The notes beneath the pieces are model-generated. The model was given only the letters and a program-made list of their open reading frames with translations, ran no database searches and was not told the DNA's origin. From NCBI RefSeq assembly GCF_016808335.1, contig NC_053144.1, positions 58,730,195 through 58,794,194 on the forward strand: a stretch of 64,000 bases of DNA, written 5' to 3'. A program made the position numbers and the translations under genes. This DNA comes from Panicum virgatum (lineage: Eukaryota > Streptophyta > Magnoliopsida > Poales > Poaceae). Below, one piece after another: positions 45,401 through 56,243 of the stretch (position 1 is the first letter of the stretch; each line of letters starts with the position of its first letter).

Positions 45401-46024
45401 GAAGGGCAAAAAAGTCTTTTTAGGTCTCAAATACATGTATTTAGATGAGAAAAGAGAGAAAATACCCAAATGTCATGTAAAACAAAGTGCTCATGTTTCA
45501 AATGTCGTTTTAGCGAAGTCAATATTTGAAGTCCTATAACAACGTAGCCCATATAATAGCAATTTTCTCCTCCCGTGCGGGGGTGCGCACGACCGGCGCC
45601 TCGCCACGCACGCCGTCCTCAACTCCAAGCGCGCAGACGCGCACAACCGGCAGCTCGCCGTCTCCGCGCACGCCGTCCTCGATTCCAAGCATGCGCTCGG
45701 CTTCTACGACCGGTCCATGATCTAGCTAGCCAGCTGCAACCCGCTCTAGAAGACCTTGCTGGCGCCATGGCGCCGCGCGTCTTTCTTCCCGCTCAACCTC
45801 GCAGCGACATGCGCGCTAGCTATCTGAGAGTAGAAGGTGCGAATCCTAGTGGCCTACCTCCGCGGCCACGCCGGCGTATGCGGAGGCGGACATTAAGGAA
45901 GACGTGTATAGCAGCGTGATCAACCTCGTCGCGAGTATGCTCTTCTCCGTGAACGTCGTCGACGTCGGCAAGTGCACCGCCGCAGGGCCTGCAAGCGCTC
46001 ATGACAGTGCTCATCTTGTTATGT

Positions 46025-46375
46025 AATTTAGATAGGATTGGACAGGATTGGACGATGAGGACAATCTACCTGGACTGGATTGGAGGATAGCGTGATATCA
46101 GTTGGATATTAATTGGATATCGTTAGTTGGATTTTGGATGATGATCCATTCCCAAGAATATGTACGAGTAATAAAGTACGCAGTAGTGGTAGACTAGAGT
46201 ACTAGACCCTAGTAGTGTTAGAAATCTAGGCAATTTTCGGTATATTTTAATTCCAAAATTAAATGTATAAACTAGCAATATTTCTATGACTTTAAGGAGT
46301 AAAATAAAACATGTGAACATGTTTATACTTATCACACATATAAGCATAAACAATATAAATAACCAAAGTTTCAGG
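46025..46375. other. AT-rich intergenic, no gene recognised
   Basis: Starts with imperfect GGATTGGA repeats (46033-46140) and is otherwise AT-rich. No gene or clear element was seen. Confidence 0.4.
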
Positions 46376-46823
46376 GAGTACCCTAAAGCGGGGCCGTTGC
46401 CGGAGGCATTGGCTGCGCTGTTACCAACTGGAGTAGACATCTACTCGGTTGGCCTCAGTCGAAGTAGTCGAACTAAATCGGTGCAGGAAGAAGTTCGCAG
46501 TGCAGTCCCACGAACGGTCACCAAGATGTAGTCGACGTAGTCGTTCGGCCACCAGAATGTAGTCGACGTAGTCGTTCGGCTCGTCCACCAGGAAGTAGTC
46601 GTACAATCGGGCAAAGCCTTAGTATTTTTGAGCAGTCACGCTAAAGCGTTACCCAAAAACCTGATTGCCCGCCTATCCCGTGCAGGATCTCAAGGCGAGC
46701 AAGGTTTCGGAGGCCTGCTCACGCTAATTCTGTGCGCGCAGAAATTAGCGTTGGGGAACTCAGTTGTTGCAACTGGAGAGGGAGAAGAGAGGAGCCGAGT
46801 TGCCTCAGTGCTCTGGTGCAGGA

Positions 46824-47105
46824 TGGATGAGGGGAATGGCACTCCTTATATAGTGACTCAGGTGCTCAGGATCGTTGAACCTGGACACCATCAGAGTCAT
46901 TTAGGTGATGCGGTTATGGCCATTAATTACAGATTTAATTGCACGTTTAATCGCACGATTAATTGGATGAGGGGAATGGCACTCCTTATATAGTGACTCA
47001 GGTGCTCAGGATCGTTGAACCTGGACACCATCAGAGTCATTTAGGTGATGCGGTTATGGCCATTAATTACAGATTTAATTGCACGTTTAATCGCACGATT
47101 AATTG
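46824..47105. repeat. Exact tandem duplication, 140-bp unit, two copies
   Basis: 46824-46963 and 46964-47105 appear identical. Each unit carries one TATA box (CTATATAAGGAG on the minus strand), so the putative LTR promoter is doubled. Sequence identity suggests a recent event or an assembly artefact. Confidence 0.9.
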
Positions 47106-47167
47106 CTGTCAACGGCAAAATAGCCATCACATCGCGCCGCGCCGCACCGCCCGTCCGGCCGGCCGCG

Positions 47168-47223
47168 CCGCGCCTCGGCCTCGGCCTCGGCCACGGCCAC
47201 GGCCACGGCCACGGCCACGGCCC
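47168..47223. repeat. GGCCTC/GGCCAC hexanucleotide repeat
   Basis: Three CGGCCT units are followed by about five CGGCCA units inside the Copia-like LTR, beside CGCGG repeats (47221-47245). Confidence 0.85.
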
Positions 47224-47448
47224 GGCGCGGCGCGGCGCGGCGAGGCGAGCGAGCGCGCGCGCGCGTGTGGTTCACCGTCCTCCTCTTACCGGCTTCACAA
47301 GTGGTGTACAAGAAGTCCACCTTTTAAGTCGGTTGAGATCCTCCTCAATTCCCGGTACGGAATTAAACATTGATTCCCTAGCATTAATAGTGGGCTTTAA
47401 ATTCTTTTAATGCTTTAGAATAAATGGGCCAAGCCCATTACTCCAACA

Positions 47449-48698
47449 ATTAGTATATTGCACGTCGAGGTTGACAGTGCCGTGAGGTTGCGGTTCATGG
47501 CCGCCGCCATTTCCGGGCATCAATCATACACGCGACAAGCCGCCCCCGCCCGCGGCCCGCCCGTCTTGCGTGCGTGGAAGCTGAAGTTGGCGCGGCGCGG
47601 ACCCAAGACGTCGACGGATCGGCCGGAGCTTACCACTAATTTGCGGCACCTACCGAATGTTGCCCCTTGCCCGCGTCATCTAACGAAAATTTCGTCGTAA
47701 CCAAAATGCCCAACCAGCATGTCATTCATATATCCTCCCAAAAAAATAAACCCAGAATACCGTATACAAAACCCCTCGATTAGCAGAGGGCTCTGCTTCA
47801 AAGAGATCAGGGTGCCAGGTTGCCTTTTGCCATGCCGTGCCGTCCCAGGCCCGCTGCTGCAGCTTTGCCCGATGAAGAAAGCGGCGCGCCGGCGTGGCCG
47901 ACTGGCCGTGGAATGTCGGGGCGTACGTGACACTGGAGAGAGGACGTGACCGGCGACGGGACGATTGCAAGTCACATCGGCTCCCCACCCGCCTGATCCG
48001 CCCGCCGCAACCTGCCTGCAGGGGCCCGCGGTGGCAATTAGAGGGATCACGACCGCACCGGGCAGCCGCCAGCCCGGAGCAGGCGAGCAGCCGCACGGGC
48101 ACGGCGCGAGCACGCCGCCGAGGGGAAAGGTGCGCCGCGTCGCGCCCATGTGCTCATGTGCGTCCCGCGGAGCGCCGGGGGCTAGGGCCCGGGCCGGCGA
48201 GGCAGCGGCTTGCGCGGGCACCGGTGTTGCCGTGGCAGACAGTGCAGGGCAGAAGGGGAGTGTGACGACCGAGCGCCAAGGAGACGCAAACCTGATGCTT
48301 TCTTGTTCCCTCTTTAGCTGGCCCCTCGTTTTCTCGACGGGCCCGGGCTGCCTCGCTGTTCGGCCAGCAGCACGGCTTTAGACACTCGGAAACGGAGGAA
48401 GCCAGCGTGTGTCTCGACGCGACGCCAGTGCCGCACTTCGAATGTCGATTTCTTTTAGGATAAGACTCGAGCTCATTTCATGGAGTTACGGCAAAATGCG
48501 TAGAGTATGTTCTCAACGCTACCTTGATTGTACGTGTAAGATGTAAGGATGTCAATCAATGTACCAAGAAGGGGTGCACCAGCGTGTGCTAATAATAATC
48601 TGAACCTGCACACCCATCTTCACATTGGCTGCAGCCATCTTTTGCCAGTGTTATCGCACCAGCTCGTTGTTCCCATATTTCTACCTTCTTTGAAACAC
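47449..48698. other. GC-rich intergenic, no gene recognised
   Basis: Open frames on both strands at 47,680-48,380 follow from high GC content. No conserved domain or splice structure was identified. Confidence 0.45.
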
Positions 48699-48778
48699 AA
48701 GGAACTACTCGTACGGAGTACTCTGAAAAGTTTAGGCCAAGGAACTACTCGTACGGAGTACTCTGAAAAGTTTAGGCC
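48699..48778. repeat. 40-bp tandem duplication abutting a MITE terminus
   Basis: 48699-48738 and 48739-48778 are identical and both end in TTTAGGCC, that is the TTA target site plus the first four bases of the PIF MITE that starts at 48775. Confidence 0.9.
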
Positions 48779-49087
48779 TTGTTTAGATGACTTCTGTAAA
48801 ATTTTTGAAAGAGAATCTTTTCACATTTAAAATATTAAATATAGATTAATTATAAAACTAATTACAAAACTCGTCTGTAAACTACAAGACGAATCTAATG
48901 AGCCTAATTAATCTGTTATTAGTACATGTTTATTATAGTAATTTAGTATCTAATTAGGTTTATTAGATTCGTCTCCCAACTTGCAAGCAAACTGTGCAAT
49001 TAGTTTTTTTTTATTTCGTATAGATTTAATACTTGCATATGATAATTTTGGAATTTTAAATTTTAGATTATGCAACTAAACAAGGCC
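48775..49087. mobile_element. PIF/Harbinger (Tourist-like) MITE
   Basis: A 313-bp element with terminal inverted repeats GGCCTTGTTTAG and CTAAACAAGGCC, flanked by TTA (48772-48774 and 49088-49090), the target duplication of this superfamily. It shares internal ATTAGATTCGTC-type motifs with the copies near 15.1 and 18.3 kb. Confidence 0.85.
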
Positions 49088-49090
49088 TTA

Positions 49091-50345
49091 ATACACATCT
49101 GAAGGACCATGATATTTATTACCGACAAAAATGGTGACGCGACAAGTATCTTTTAGCACACTATGCAGTTTTACACGCCATCTAACTCCGTCAGGACTCA
49201 GGAAGTCCGGATCCCGGACAGCGACAACTGAACAGGTTAGGTGATGCACTGAAGCTAGCCGGGAGCACAAGGCGCCCTTGCCGCGAGGCAAGGCAATAAA
49301 GCAAGTCACCTTACTGTACATCGAGGCTTCCGGCAATTTGCAGCAGCAGCAGCCCAACCACATCACACCAATATTTTGCTTGGAACCGACAAGGCGACAA
49401 GATCTAGAGTTAGTTAACACGAGGCAGTTCCATCCGTCAAAAAGAACGGGATTAGACATCAGTGGCCTCAAAGCACCAGGATAAGCTAAACTGCACTGGG
49501 GCACTAAACTGCTGGTAGCGTCAGCCCGTCAATCGTTCTGGCGATGGGTGCCAGATAAAATTCACAATGCTGCACTGCTTTTGAATTGGATAAATGAGCA
49601 ATTAGGCAAGATATTATGATATACATCGCCTAAATAGAAAAAGGCTACCAGCCATAAATACAAAGGCTAAGAAAAATGTATCTATAGAATCGCATGAATG
49701 ATCCCCACCAATTTAACTCCAATGGATATACAGGTTTACCACCCATGAATTCTGTACAACTACCAGAACAATGTAAGCTTGAACCAATATCTGGAGTAAT
49801 GAGAAGTAGAGAACTCAGAAAAATCCAACCTGAGTTGGTTGTCAGATCAAAACAGCACGAGGTTGAAATCCTGGACAAATGAAAGTATGATTCAGAGCTA
49901 GTATGAGCTTAAATCATATGTCGAGAAGGGTACAACTCTAGAGCAAGTGATCAACAGCATTTATTTTATAGGGGGTGCAAATTGGTGCCCTGAAAATTAT
50001 TAGTGCAATCTATTAATATTGAACTACTTTTCCATGATATGTTCACATATCAATCTTCAGAATGAAGGCCATTGAAATTTGAAAGCAAGGTTGGAATGAC
50101 TGAACCAGTTTTGTACCCCATTTTCCTTGCAGGTGCCAGGTCATTGTGTTTGTCAGTATATCTTTCACATGGTAGACTATATTCCTACTTTATTGTAAAT
50201 TTTGTAATGTTTTGTTTTCCTAATAACTCAGTTAATACAATTTGTCAATTTCTGTGATTGTGTCATGTATTTCCGTACAACAGTGAATGAGCATGTCGAC
50301 ATAAGGAGAATAAAGCGGACTGTAATATGAAAAATAGGAATCACC
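49091..50345. other. Region downstream of the M50B-like gene
   Basis: The part nearest 50345 probably holds the 3' UTR of that minus-strand gene. Nothing else is supportable. Confidence 0.4.
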
Positions 50346-53300
50346 TCACGACAATATGACCAGTCCAAGGTATATCGATGCACAGAGAAAGATAAATGAA
50401 ATGAAGCCCCTGAAAGAAAGAACAGCAAATGTCAGTATATGTCTTTATCATCAGGATTATCTTAATACAATATCAAGGGAGAAGAAGAAACTATTGAAAT
50501 TGCAGAGCGGACCATATAACACCCCATCCAACACCATTGCAGGGGCAAGGGCAGATTTCAGCAAATTTCTCAGCATCACTTGAATGAACTCTTCGGGATA
50601 TCAAGTCATCGTAAATATCTAGACAGTTCGAGAACATTTCATTTATAAGAACAGATAGTAAATCCTTTATTCTAACATGTAATAAAAAGGGAAAGGCTGT
50701 TTGTTTCTTACCATAAACTGAAAATAAGCTGTTCATCACACCTGATGCACACACATTAAACAAACATAAAACATTAAATTTGCAACCATCCAATTTCTGT
50801 TCCAGAAGGTAAAATAAATAGAATATGATTGTAGGAAGTCTTCACTCTCACCTATGAATAAGATCACATATTTCAGAATATGGAAAGATGTAAATTCTTG
50901 TATGACCCAAACAACAGCAATGAACACAACGAATCCTGGATAATAACATCATAAGTAGCATGCTGCAGAGTAAGGTCTTAAATGGAGATAAAGTCATGTT
51001 TATTCATACCAATGCAGAGCCAGCGAAGAAACCACTGCACAATTCAAAAAAACAGATGATAGCGCTTTATTAAATGATCAAGATTACTGTGTGGACAAGT
51101 AGGACAAGACAAATGAAGAAAGTCATAATTTGAAACAACCAAACATATTTTAGTGAACTTACATTATCTGCAACAAAAAGAACAACAACCAATGCAAGTA
51201 TGAAACAACCCGCTGCAATTCTCGTAGTGAGGAGATTTGTGGATGCAAGTATGAAGATCATTCCCCAAAATGATGAGCCCAGATCTGCAATTCAAAACAA
51301 AACAGCTGCATCACTGAAGGGATTAAAGATGGATTGACTGAACAAGAGAACATAAAATTCAGAGGATCAGAACAACAAATCTAGTCCAAATAGATGGTTT
51401 AGTTTTATGGTTGGAGGGTGATAAAAGAATGAAAGGTTCCTGGAACATTAAAATTAACCTAGTCAAGTTTCATATAGAGGGGCTGTTTGGTACCCAGCCA
51501 CAGTCTGCCACACTGAACCTGTGGCGGACGCTAGGCGCCCAGAATCGGCGTCACAACTGTGGCAAGCGAATGTGTAGAAAAGGCACTATCGTCTCCTGTG
51601 GCTGCCTAAGCTATCTCGTCAACCAAACGGCGCAATATTTTTGTGGCAGCGCCACTGAGTCTAGCGTGACAAAGTTTGGCTGTAAACCAAACACGCCCAG
51701 ATTAACAAATTAGACCCATGAAATAAATTCATCACAAGCTTGCTCATGGGAAATTAGGTCTATATTGTTTGATAAATTCAACAGTTCAGGTCTCATAACA
51801 CTAAACTATCCGAGAGAACACAAAAATAGGACGTTGAATAATAGAGAAGCAGCTTCGTTTTTTTATTATCATTGTGAGAAATCATATGAAAAGGAGGGAT
51901 GAGAAGGGCAGGGGATTTACATCCAGCGGGCAAGATTATCCAGTATATGCCACCCCGAGTTTGAGTAACACCACCCTCATTCGCATGGACCTGCATGCCT
52001 TCAACCTGAAGAAGCCAGTCAAAATGAAACATATTTTGAACGAATGGGCACGAGGATCAAATTTGAATATAATGTCAACCTAGTGAACATTTGAGGCGAT
52101 ATCTTATCTGGCATCAATACTGAGGGGATATAATGACTAGATATGGTAAGTTGACAGAAACTGGCCAAAATATTACGTCTAAAAGCAATGCACCAAATAG
52201 CCAACTCCAAATGAATCAAAAGACCACATATGGTAAAAAAAAAAACAGAAAGTATAGAGCGAGATAAGTAACTCAGAAAATGTATTGAAATGCCTGGAAC
52301 ATTTCTTACACACATAGTTTTCCATAGACACAATCAGGGGTATCCAAAAATCGAACTGTTTAACACGGGGAGAGCACCAAATGTCCAAGCACATCAAAAG
52401 ACTAGATCTTTTGAAAAGCAGGCTGAAATTGTTTTAAAACCAAAGTATAAACCAAGGTTTTTAAAGCGGTAAGGCGAGGCGAGGCGATGTGCCACCGCTC
52501 GGACGCCTAGGCGATAAGGCGGTGAGGCGAGGCGACGCCTTATTTACGTGTAAAACACATCTATTTACCTCTAAAACACATACATTTACCTGTAAAAAAA
52601 GGAAAAATAGAAGACTACTGGGCCTAGAGGTGGAAAATAGGCCCATTAAATCAGCCCAACCCAATTTAACACATCCCCCTCCACCCTATCCAACCGGCCA
52701 ACCCTACCGCTGCCTCCTCTGCTCTCCTCCCATCCCGCCGCCTCTGCCTCTTCTAATCTCCTCCGACCGCGCCGCCGCCTCTACTTCTCCTCGGACGACC
52801 GCGCCGCCGCCGCCGCCGCTGCCTGCACGCCTCCTCCTCCTCCTCCTTCTCCTCCTCAGCTGCTGCCGCTGTCCTCTTCCGCCTCCGCCTCTGCTTCCTC
52901 CGTCGCAGCCCACCCCTGCCTTCTCTGCCGCCCACCTCTGCCTCCTCCGCCGTCAGCCCCTGCCTCCGCCCGAGCCCGATGCAAGACCGGAGGAGGAGGA
53001 GGAGAAGGACAGGAGGCGGCGGCGCAGCTCCGTCCCCCAGTGGCGCGGCACTGGAACGCCGGCCAAGGCGAGGAATGGTAAGGCGACGCCGACGCCTCAG
53101 TTTTTTTACCGCTCGGACGCCTAGGCGACGCCTTGAAAACCTTGGTATAAACTACAGATGAAATCAAGGAATGAAACAAAGGCAAGGAACTACACGCCAT
53201 CCATCTAAGCAGTTGTTTGGTTCTCCTTTATAATATTAAAAAACGAAGGGCAATTCAACCCCAATGGTTTCACACTTAATCTTGTGGTTGTCTTCCTAAT

Positions 53301-54376
53301 TAAGAGCTGACTTTAGAAGCATGCATTACTTCTCCTTTTATACCGCGCATCATACAGCATGATCTTATTTGGTTCCCTAGCAAAGAGCCATTGGTTTGCA
53401 TTACCAGGTGGTGGAGAGGGCTGGAGCTTAACAATGTGCCCAGGACTGCACAGTTGCAGAGAGTGGACATTTTTTTTCCTGAACACGCAGGAGAGCTGTG
53501 TATCAATATATTAAGAAGAAAAAAGGTTTTAGAAACCCAGAACAAGCATACAGGTTTAGGGAACCTGTACAGATCCCGAAACTCACCAGATGCAATCACC
53601 TTTTATCTAAAAACAAGCATGACCTGACCTAGACCAGATAGTGGACATTCGTTGACCAGAGCCCCTCACATGAATGCTGAAGAACAGTACAACTTTACAA
53701 GAGCAAGAGATACTTGCCAACAGCAGGAAAACAAAGCCCAGCAACTAATCCAGGACTCCCAGGTCCTTGATGAAATCAAATCCCTGTATGTAGAGGAATG
53801 AAAAGACCCACGAATATTCTGCTCCCGTGAAAAGCAAAGCAAAAAAGGCAGGCCCACAATATGGACTCCATGATCCTCACTGATAAGAATTCTACTTATC
53901 CCACCTACCGGCACAAAATGATGGGAGAAACCTATTCTCCCCAATTCGAGCCTAATCGAACTTCGATTGCAGCTGCCCAATCGCAATGCCACACCATCAC
54001 GGCACAGTGTGTGGGGATCCCAAAGCGGGCGCTGGAACGAGCAAAGGGTTCATGACTTGACTTACATCGCCGCAGGTGAGCTTGCAGGCGAGCGCGTGGC
54101 TGGTCTCGTGGAGGAAGATGGTGATGAGCTTGAACGGCGTGAGCAGGAACGTCCTCCACAGCTGCAAAAAAGCAAAACCCCTCAGACCACGGTGAGACCG
54201 AAACCCCCCTCGTCTCCGGCGGAGTCGCGAGGAGAATGAAAGCAACCGGAGGGAGCATCAGTGACGGGGAGGTCTGCACTCACGAGGAGGATGACGACGG
54301 TGGAGACGCCGACGGCGGCGATGAAGATCCTCTGGTTGTGGCCGCAGCAGCCCCGCAGCTCCCAGTTCACCGCCAT
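50346..54376 (-). CDS. Peptidase M50B-like membrane metalloprotease
   Basis: Nine exons on the minus strand: 54376-54284, 54161-54066, 52005-51921, 51284-51163, 51034-51010, 50935-50852, 50741-50712, 50618-50513 and 50409-50346, giving 234 residues. All introns are GT-AG and in phase. The product is a small polytopic membrane protein with HETSH at residues 49-53, the HExxH zinc-binding site at the end of a hydrophobic segment. Next come VHANEGG.TQTRGGIYWIILPAG, several hydrophobic spans, and a conserved loop DIYDDLISRRVHSSDAEKFAE then CPCPCNG. This is the plant M50B-like family, related to bacterial membrane-embedded proteases; substrate unknown. Length is typical. Introns 2 and 3 hold transposons without harming splice sites, and the frame is intact. 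Confidence 0.93.
51479..51698. mobile_element. PIF/Harbinger-like MITE in intron 3 of the M50B-like gene
   Basis: Ends GGGGCTGTTTGGTA and TAAACCAAACACGCCC form imperfect inverted repeats of the kind seen in grass PIF/Harbinger MITEs. A clear 3-bp duplication was not identified. Confidence 0.6.
52453..53144. mobile_element. hAT-like non-autonomous element with GC-rich cargo, in intron 2
   Basis: 692 bp with inverted ends CAAGGTTTTTAAAG../..CCTTGAAAACCTTG, extending into GGCG-rich subterminal repeats and CCGCTCGGACGCCTAGGCG at both ends. The 8-bp flanks GTATAAAC (52445-52452 and 53145-53152) match perfectly. The core (52660-53030) is CCGCCTCTG-rich and protein-like in composition, possibly captured exon sequence. 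There is no transposase. Confidence 0.78.
53472..53639 (-). mobile_element. 5'-truncated LINE in intron 2
   Basis: 168 bp. On the minus strand it ends with a plant LINE 3' tail (ATTGATACACAGCTCTCCTGCG..) followed by poly(A). It is flanked by AGTGGACATT at 53462-53471 and 53640-53649. Only non-coding 3' sequence remains. Confidence 0.72.
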
Positions 54377-54912
54377 CCTCGGCCCGCCGCCGCCGCCGTA
54401 GATCTGCCTCCGGCTCGAATTCGGGGGAGCGGGGAGGGGAAACGCGAGAGCAGCAGCAGCAAACGGAAACTGCTCGGGGCCGGGGGGTCGGCTCGGCCGA
54501 ACTGAAAACGTGCGGGGCGCAGGAACCGAGAGCGGGCGGCGCGGGACGCGGGGCGGGGGGCGTGTCCGCGGCGCGTATGGGCCGAGGGAAAATTTTGATT
54601 GCTCCCCGCAGCCAGCCAGCCAGCGGAAGCCAGGTCGGAGCGAGCTGACACTTGGAGGCTTGTGGTTAGCGAGCGGGAGGCCGGGCTATTACGTGGCCAA
54701 TAATTGCAGCTAAACAAAAGCCTAGTAGTGATCTGCCCTCCGGTTGGTGGGGTTCATCCGGCGAAGGAAGACGGCGAGCAGTTGGGGCGGGGACCCGAGT
54801 CACCGCGGTGACCTCAGGTCCAGGATCACTACTGGATGGATCAGAGTAGGCGCGGTGGTTGGCCGGTTCGTTGCTCCTTTGCAACCGCGTTGCGGCCGCC
54901 GGAGCGTGTCGG

Positions 54913-54914
<2 letters not shown>
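54377..54914. other. Upstream region of the M50B-like gene
   Basis: GC-rich region expected to hold the promoter and 5' UTR of the minus-strand M50B-like gene. No TATA box stands out. Confidence 0.4.

Positions 54915-54967
<53 letters not shown>
54915..54967. repeat. (CT)n microsatellite, about 26 units
   Basis: An uninterrupted dinucleotide run about 540 bp upstream of the M50B-like ATG. It reads as GA on the sense strand of that gene and is likely length-polymorphic. Confidence 0.95.
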
Positions 54968-54969
<2 letters not shown>

Positions 54970-55760
54970 GGCGGCTCCTTTCGTCTCGCCGATCTTTGCC
55001 GTGTGGAACTGGGAACTCGTTTGCCGTTTGCCAGGATCAACGGAGGAGCAGGTCATACCGTACGCGACCGGATTTGGGGATTTGCGTGGGCTTATTTAGC
55101 TTAACATCATGATTTCGTGTAGCGTCTCCGCTCGGGTGTCACTGTCTTGGGGGTTCGCCGGATCACGGTGTCTGTCCTGCACTCCTGCAGATGGGTCCGG
55201 TTGTCGCGTCACTACTAGCCGCGCGGACAGCGAAAAGATAGAGCGCTTTGGGACAAAGCGACGCCAATGACTTCGCGCGTCGTCGGCCGTGTGTTTGACT
55301 TTTCAGTGTTGACGGGTCTTTCGCTTCAGCGGCGAGGCTGCGCACCTAGTCAGTCTGTTCCAAGGTGCACATGGACGGTTTCGTTAGTTTATTGTTTCTT
55401 TTTCTGTCTTATAAAATGTTCGTTTTTCTATCAAAAACAAACTAGCAAATGTGTGTGAATCGCCTTACGCAGCTTGTATACTTCACTTCATGAGCTCTAG
55501 CCCGGGTGTATTTGGGCCAAACAGCGTACCGAACGAATGGAAAGGCCGGGTGATACTTCCCCTAGTGATGATGGCCCGGTCCACTAGTGATGTCCGAACG
55601 GATCGAGGGCCCGGTCCAGTACAGATGTCAAAGTGTCATTCAGTTCATAACCAGTACTACTAGATTGGTACAAAGGAAATCGGTTTTGAAGCCATTCATA
55701 AACCAATATGGTATTATAAAAAAAAGCAATATGGTATTTCAGTGTCCACTTAATTTTTTT
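54968..55760. other. Intergenic, no gene recognised
   Basis: Mixed composition with only short frames. Nothing supportable was found. Confidence 0.45.
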
Positions 55761-55765
55761 TCATT

Positions 55766-55827
55766 GAAACCTTTTATATCTTAATCGAAAGATACGCAAC
55801 TCTCTTGCGTATTCGATAAAAAAACAA
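55766..55827 (+). mobile_element. LINE 3' tail remnant
   Basis: TATATCTTAATCGAAAGAT followed by ACGCAACTCTCTTGCG and a short A run resembles the 3' tail of the intronic LINE at 53472-53639, on the opposite strand. No target duplication was found. Confidence 0.35.
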
Positions 55828-55835
55828 TTTTTCAT

Positions 55836-56240
55836 TGAGATTAGCGTTCCTCCACCAGCTACAAGATGCAAGCAAGCATCAGTATCGTCAAGTTGCTGAT
55901 GTATTAACCACATAGCTCCTTCAATTTGATGGGGCTGCATCGGTGGCATGCGTCCTCTTAGAGCTTCATCAGTGGAAAATATTCTTGCTTCATCCAAAAC
56001 AATTTCTCCTTCGGAGGCAAAATATGAACAATTTCTCCTCCGTCCACAGTGGAAGGAGGAAATGAAGGAGCAAATACACTGTTTGGCACTGTAGATGCAC
56101 TGTTTGGCACTGTAGACAGAGAGGGCGTGGGAAACGAGGAGGGAGCAAATTTGCTCTTGCTCCCTCCGCTGTGGTCAGCCTTAGGGGCCTAGACTCACGT
56201 AGTTAGGTTCCAATTGAGCTCAACTAAATTTGCAGTGGCT
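55836..56240 (-). other. Unrecognised open frame (55997-55761) and intergenic sequence
   Basis: A 78-codon minus-strand frame overlaps the LINE-like tail. It has no recognisable motif and is probably a decayed transposon piece. A 20-bp direct repeat (CACTGTTTGGCACTGTAGA) lies near 56079-56117. Confidence 0.25.
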
Positions 56241-56243
56241 GAA

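Larger units (their letters stand above)
28072..45569. mobile_element. Pack-MULE-like Mutator element, interrupted by element D
   Basis: Terminal inverted repeats of about 160 bp begin GAGAAAATTGCTATTATA at 28072 and end at 45569. The left repeat continues across element D into 44614-44690. Nine-base flanks CTCCAGTGC (28063-28071) and CTCCCGTGC (45570-45578) match at eight of nine, the Mutator signature. Without D the element is about 1.05 kb. Its interior (about 44,750-45,400) is very GC-rich and exon-like, as in grass Pack-MULEs carrying host gene fragments. No transposase is present. Confidence 0.8.
19510..46022 (+). pseudogene. Cytochrome P450 pseudogene (CYP76-like), split by nested transposons
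   Basis: Remnants lie at about 19515-19578, 26575-26646, 27998-28071 and 45579-46022. In order they show a proline-region remnant (LLIGNLHM), a VVVSPEPAQKAL strand, repeated HDRRL..HAVLDS units, ALGFYDRSMI, a KVRILVAYLRGHAG stretch and INLVASMLFSVNVVDVG. These match the N-terminal third of plant CYP76 monooxygenases in order and spacing. Stops replace expected Trp/Arg codons after SMI and further on, frames shift, and the heme-binding C-terminus is missing. The segment around HDRRL is tandemly repeated about four times. The gene was dead, and the repeats already present, before the insertions. Subfamily is my recognition, not a search result. Confidence 0.7.
46376..47448 (-). mobile_element. 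Copia-like LTR and leader fragment, minus orientation
   Basis: On the minus strand it begins TGTTGGAGTAATGGGC at 47448, a typical plant Copia LTR start. It contains TATA boxes (ACTATATAAGG) in a duplicated segment, and runs into a possible gag start (ATG 46440, MSTPVGNSAANASGNG) that breaks off near 46376. No primer site, second LTR or target duplication was found. The superfamily is tentative. Confidence 0.4.

Noticed and set aside
52489..53124. 211-codon Pro/Leu-rich frame in intron 2 of the M50B-like gene
   Set aside because: It lies wholly inside the hAT-like element and includes its subterminal repeats.
54744..55112. Frames with long Leu-Ser or Arg-Glu alternation
   Set aside because: Products of the (CT)n microsatellite.
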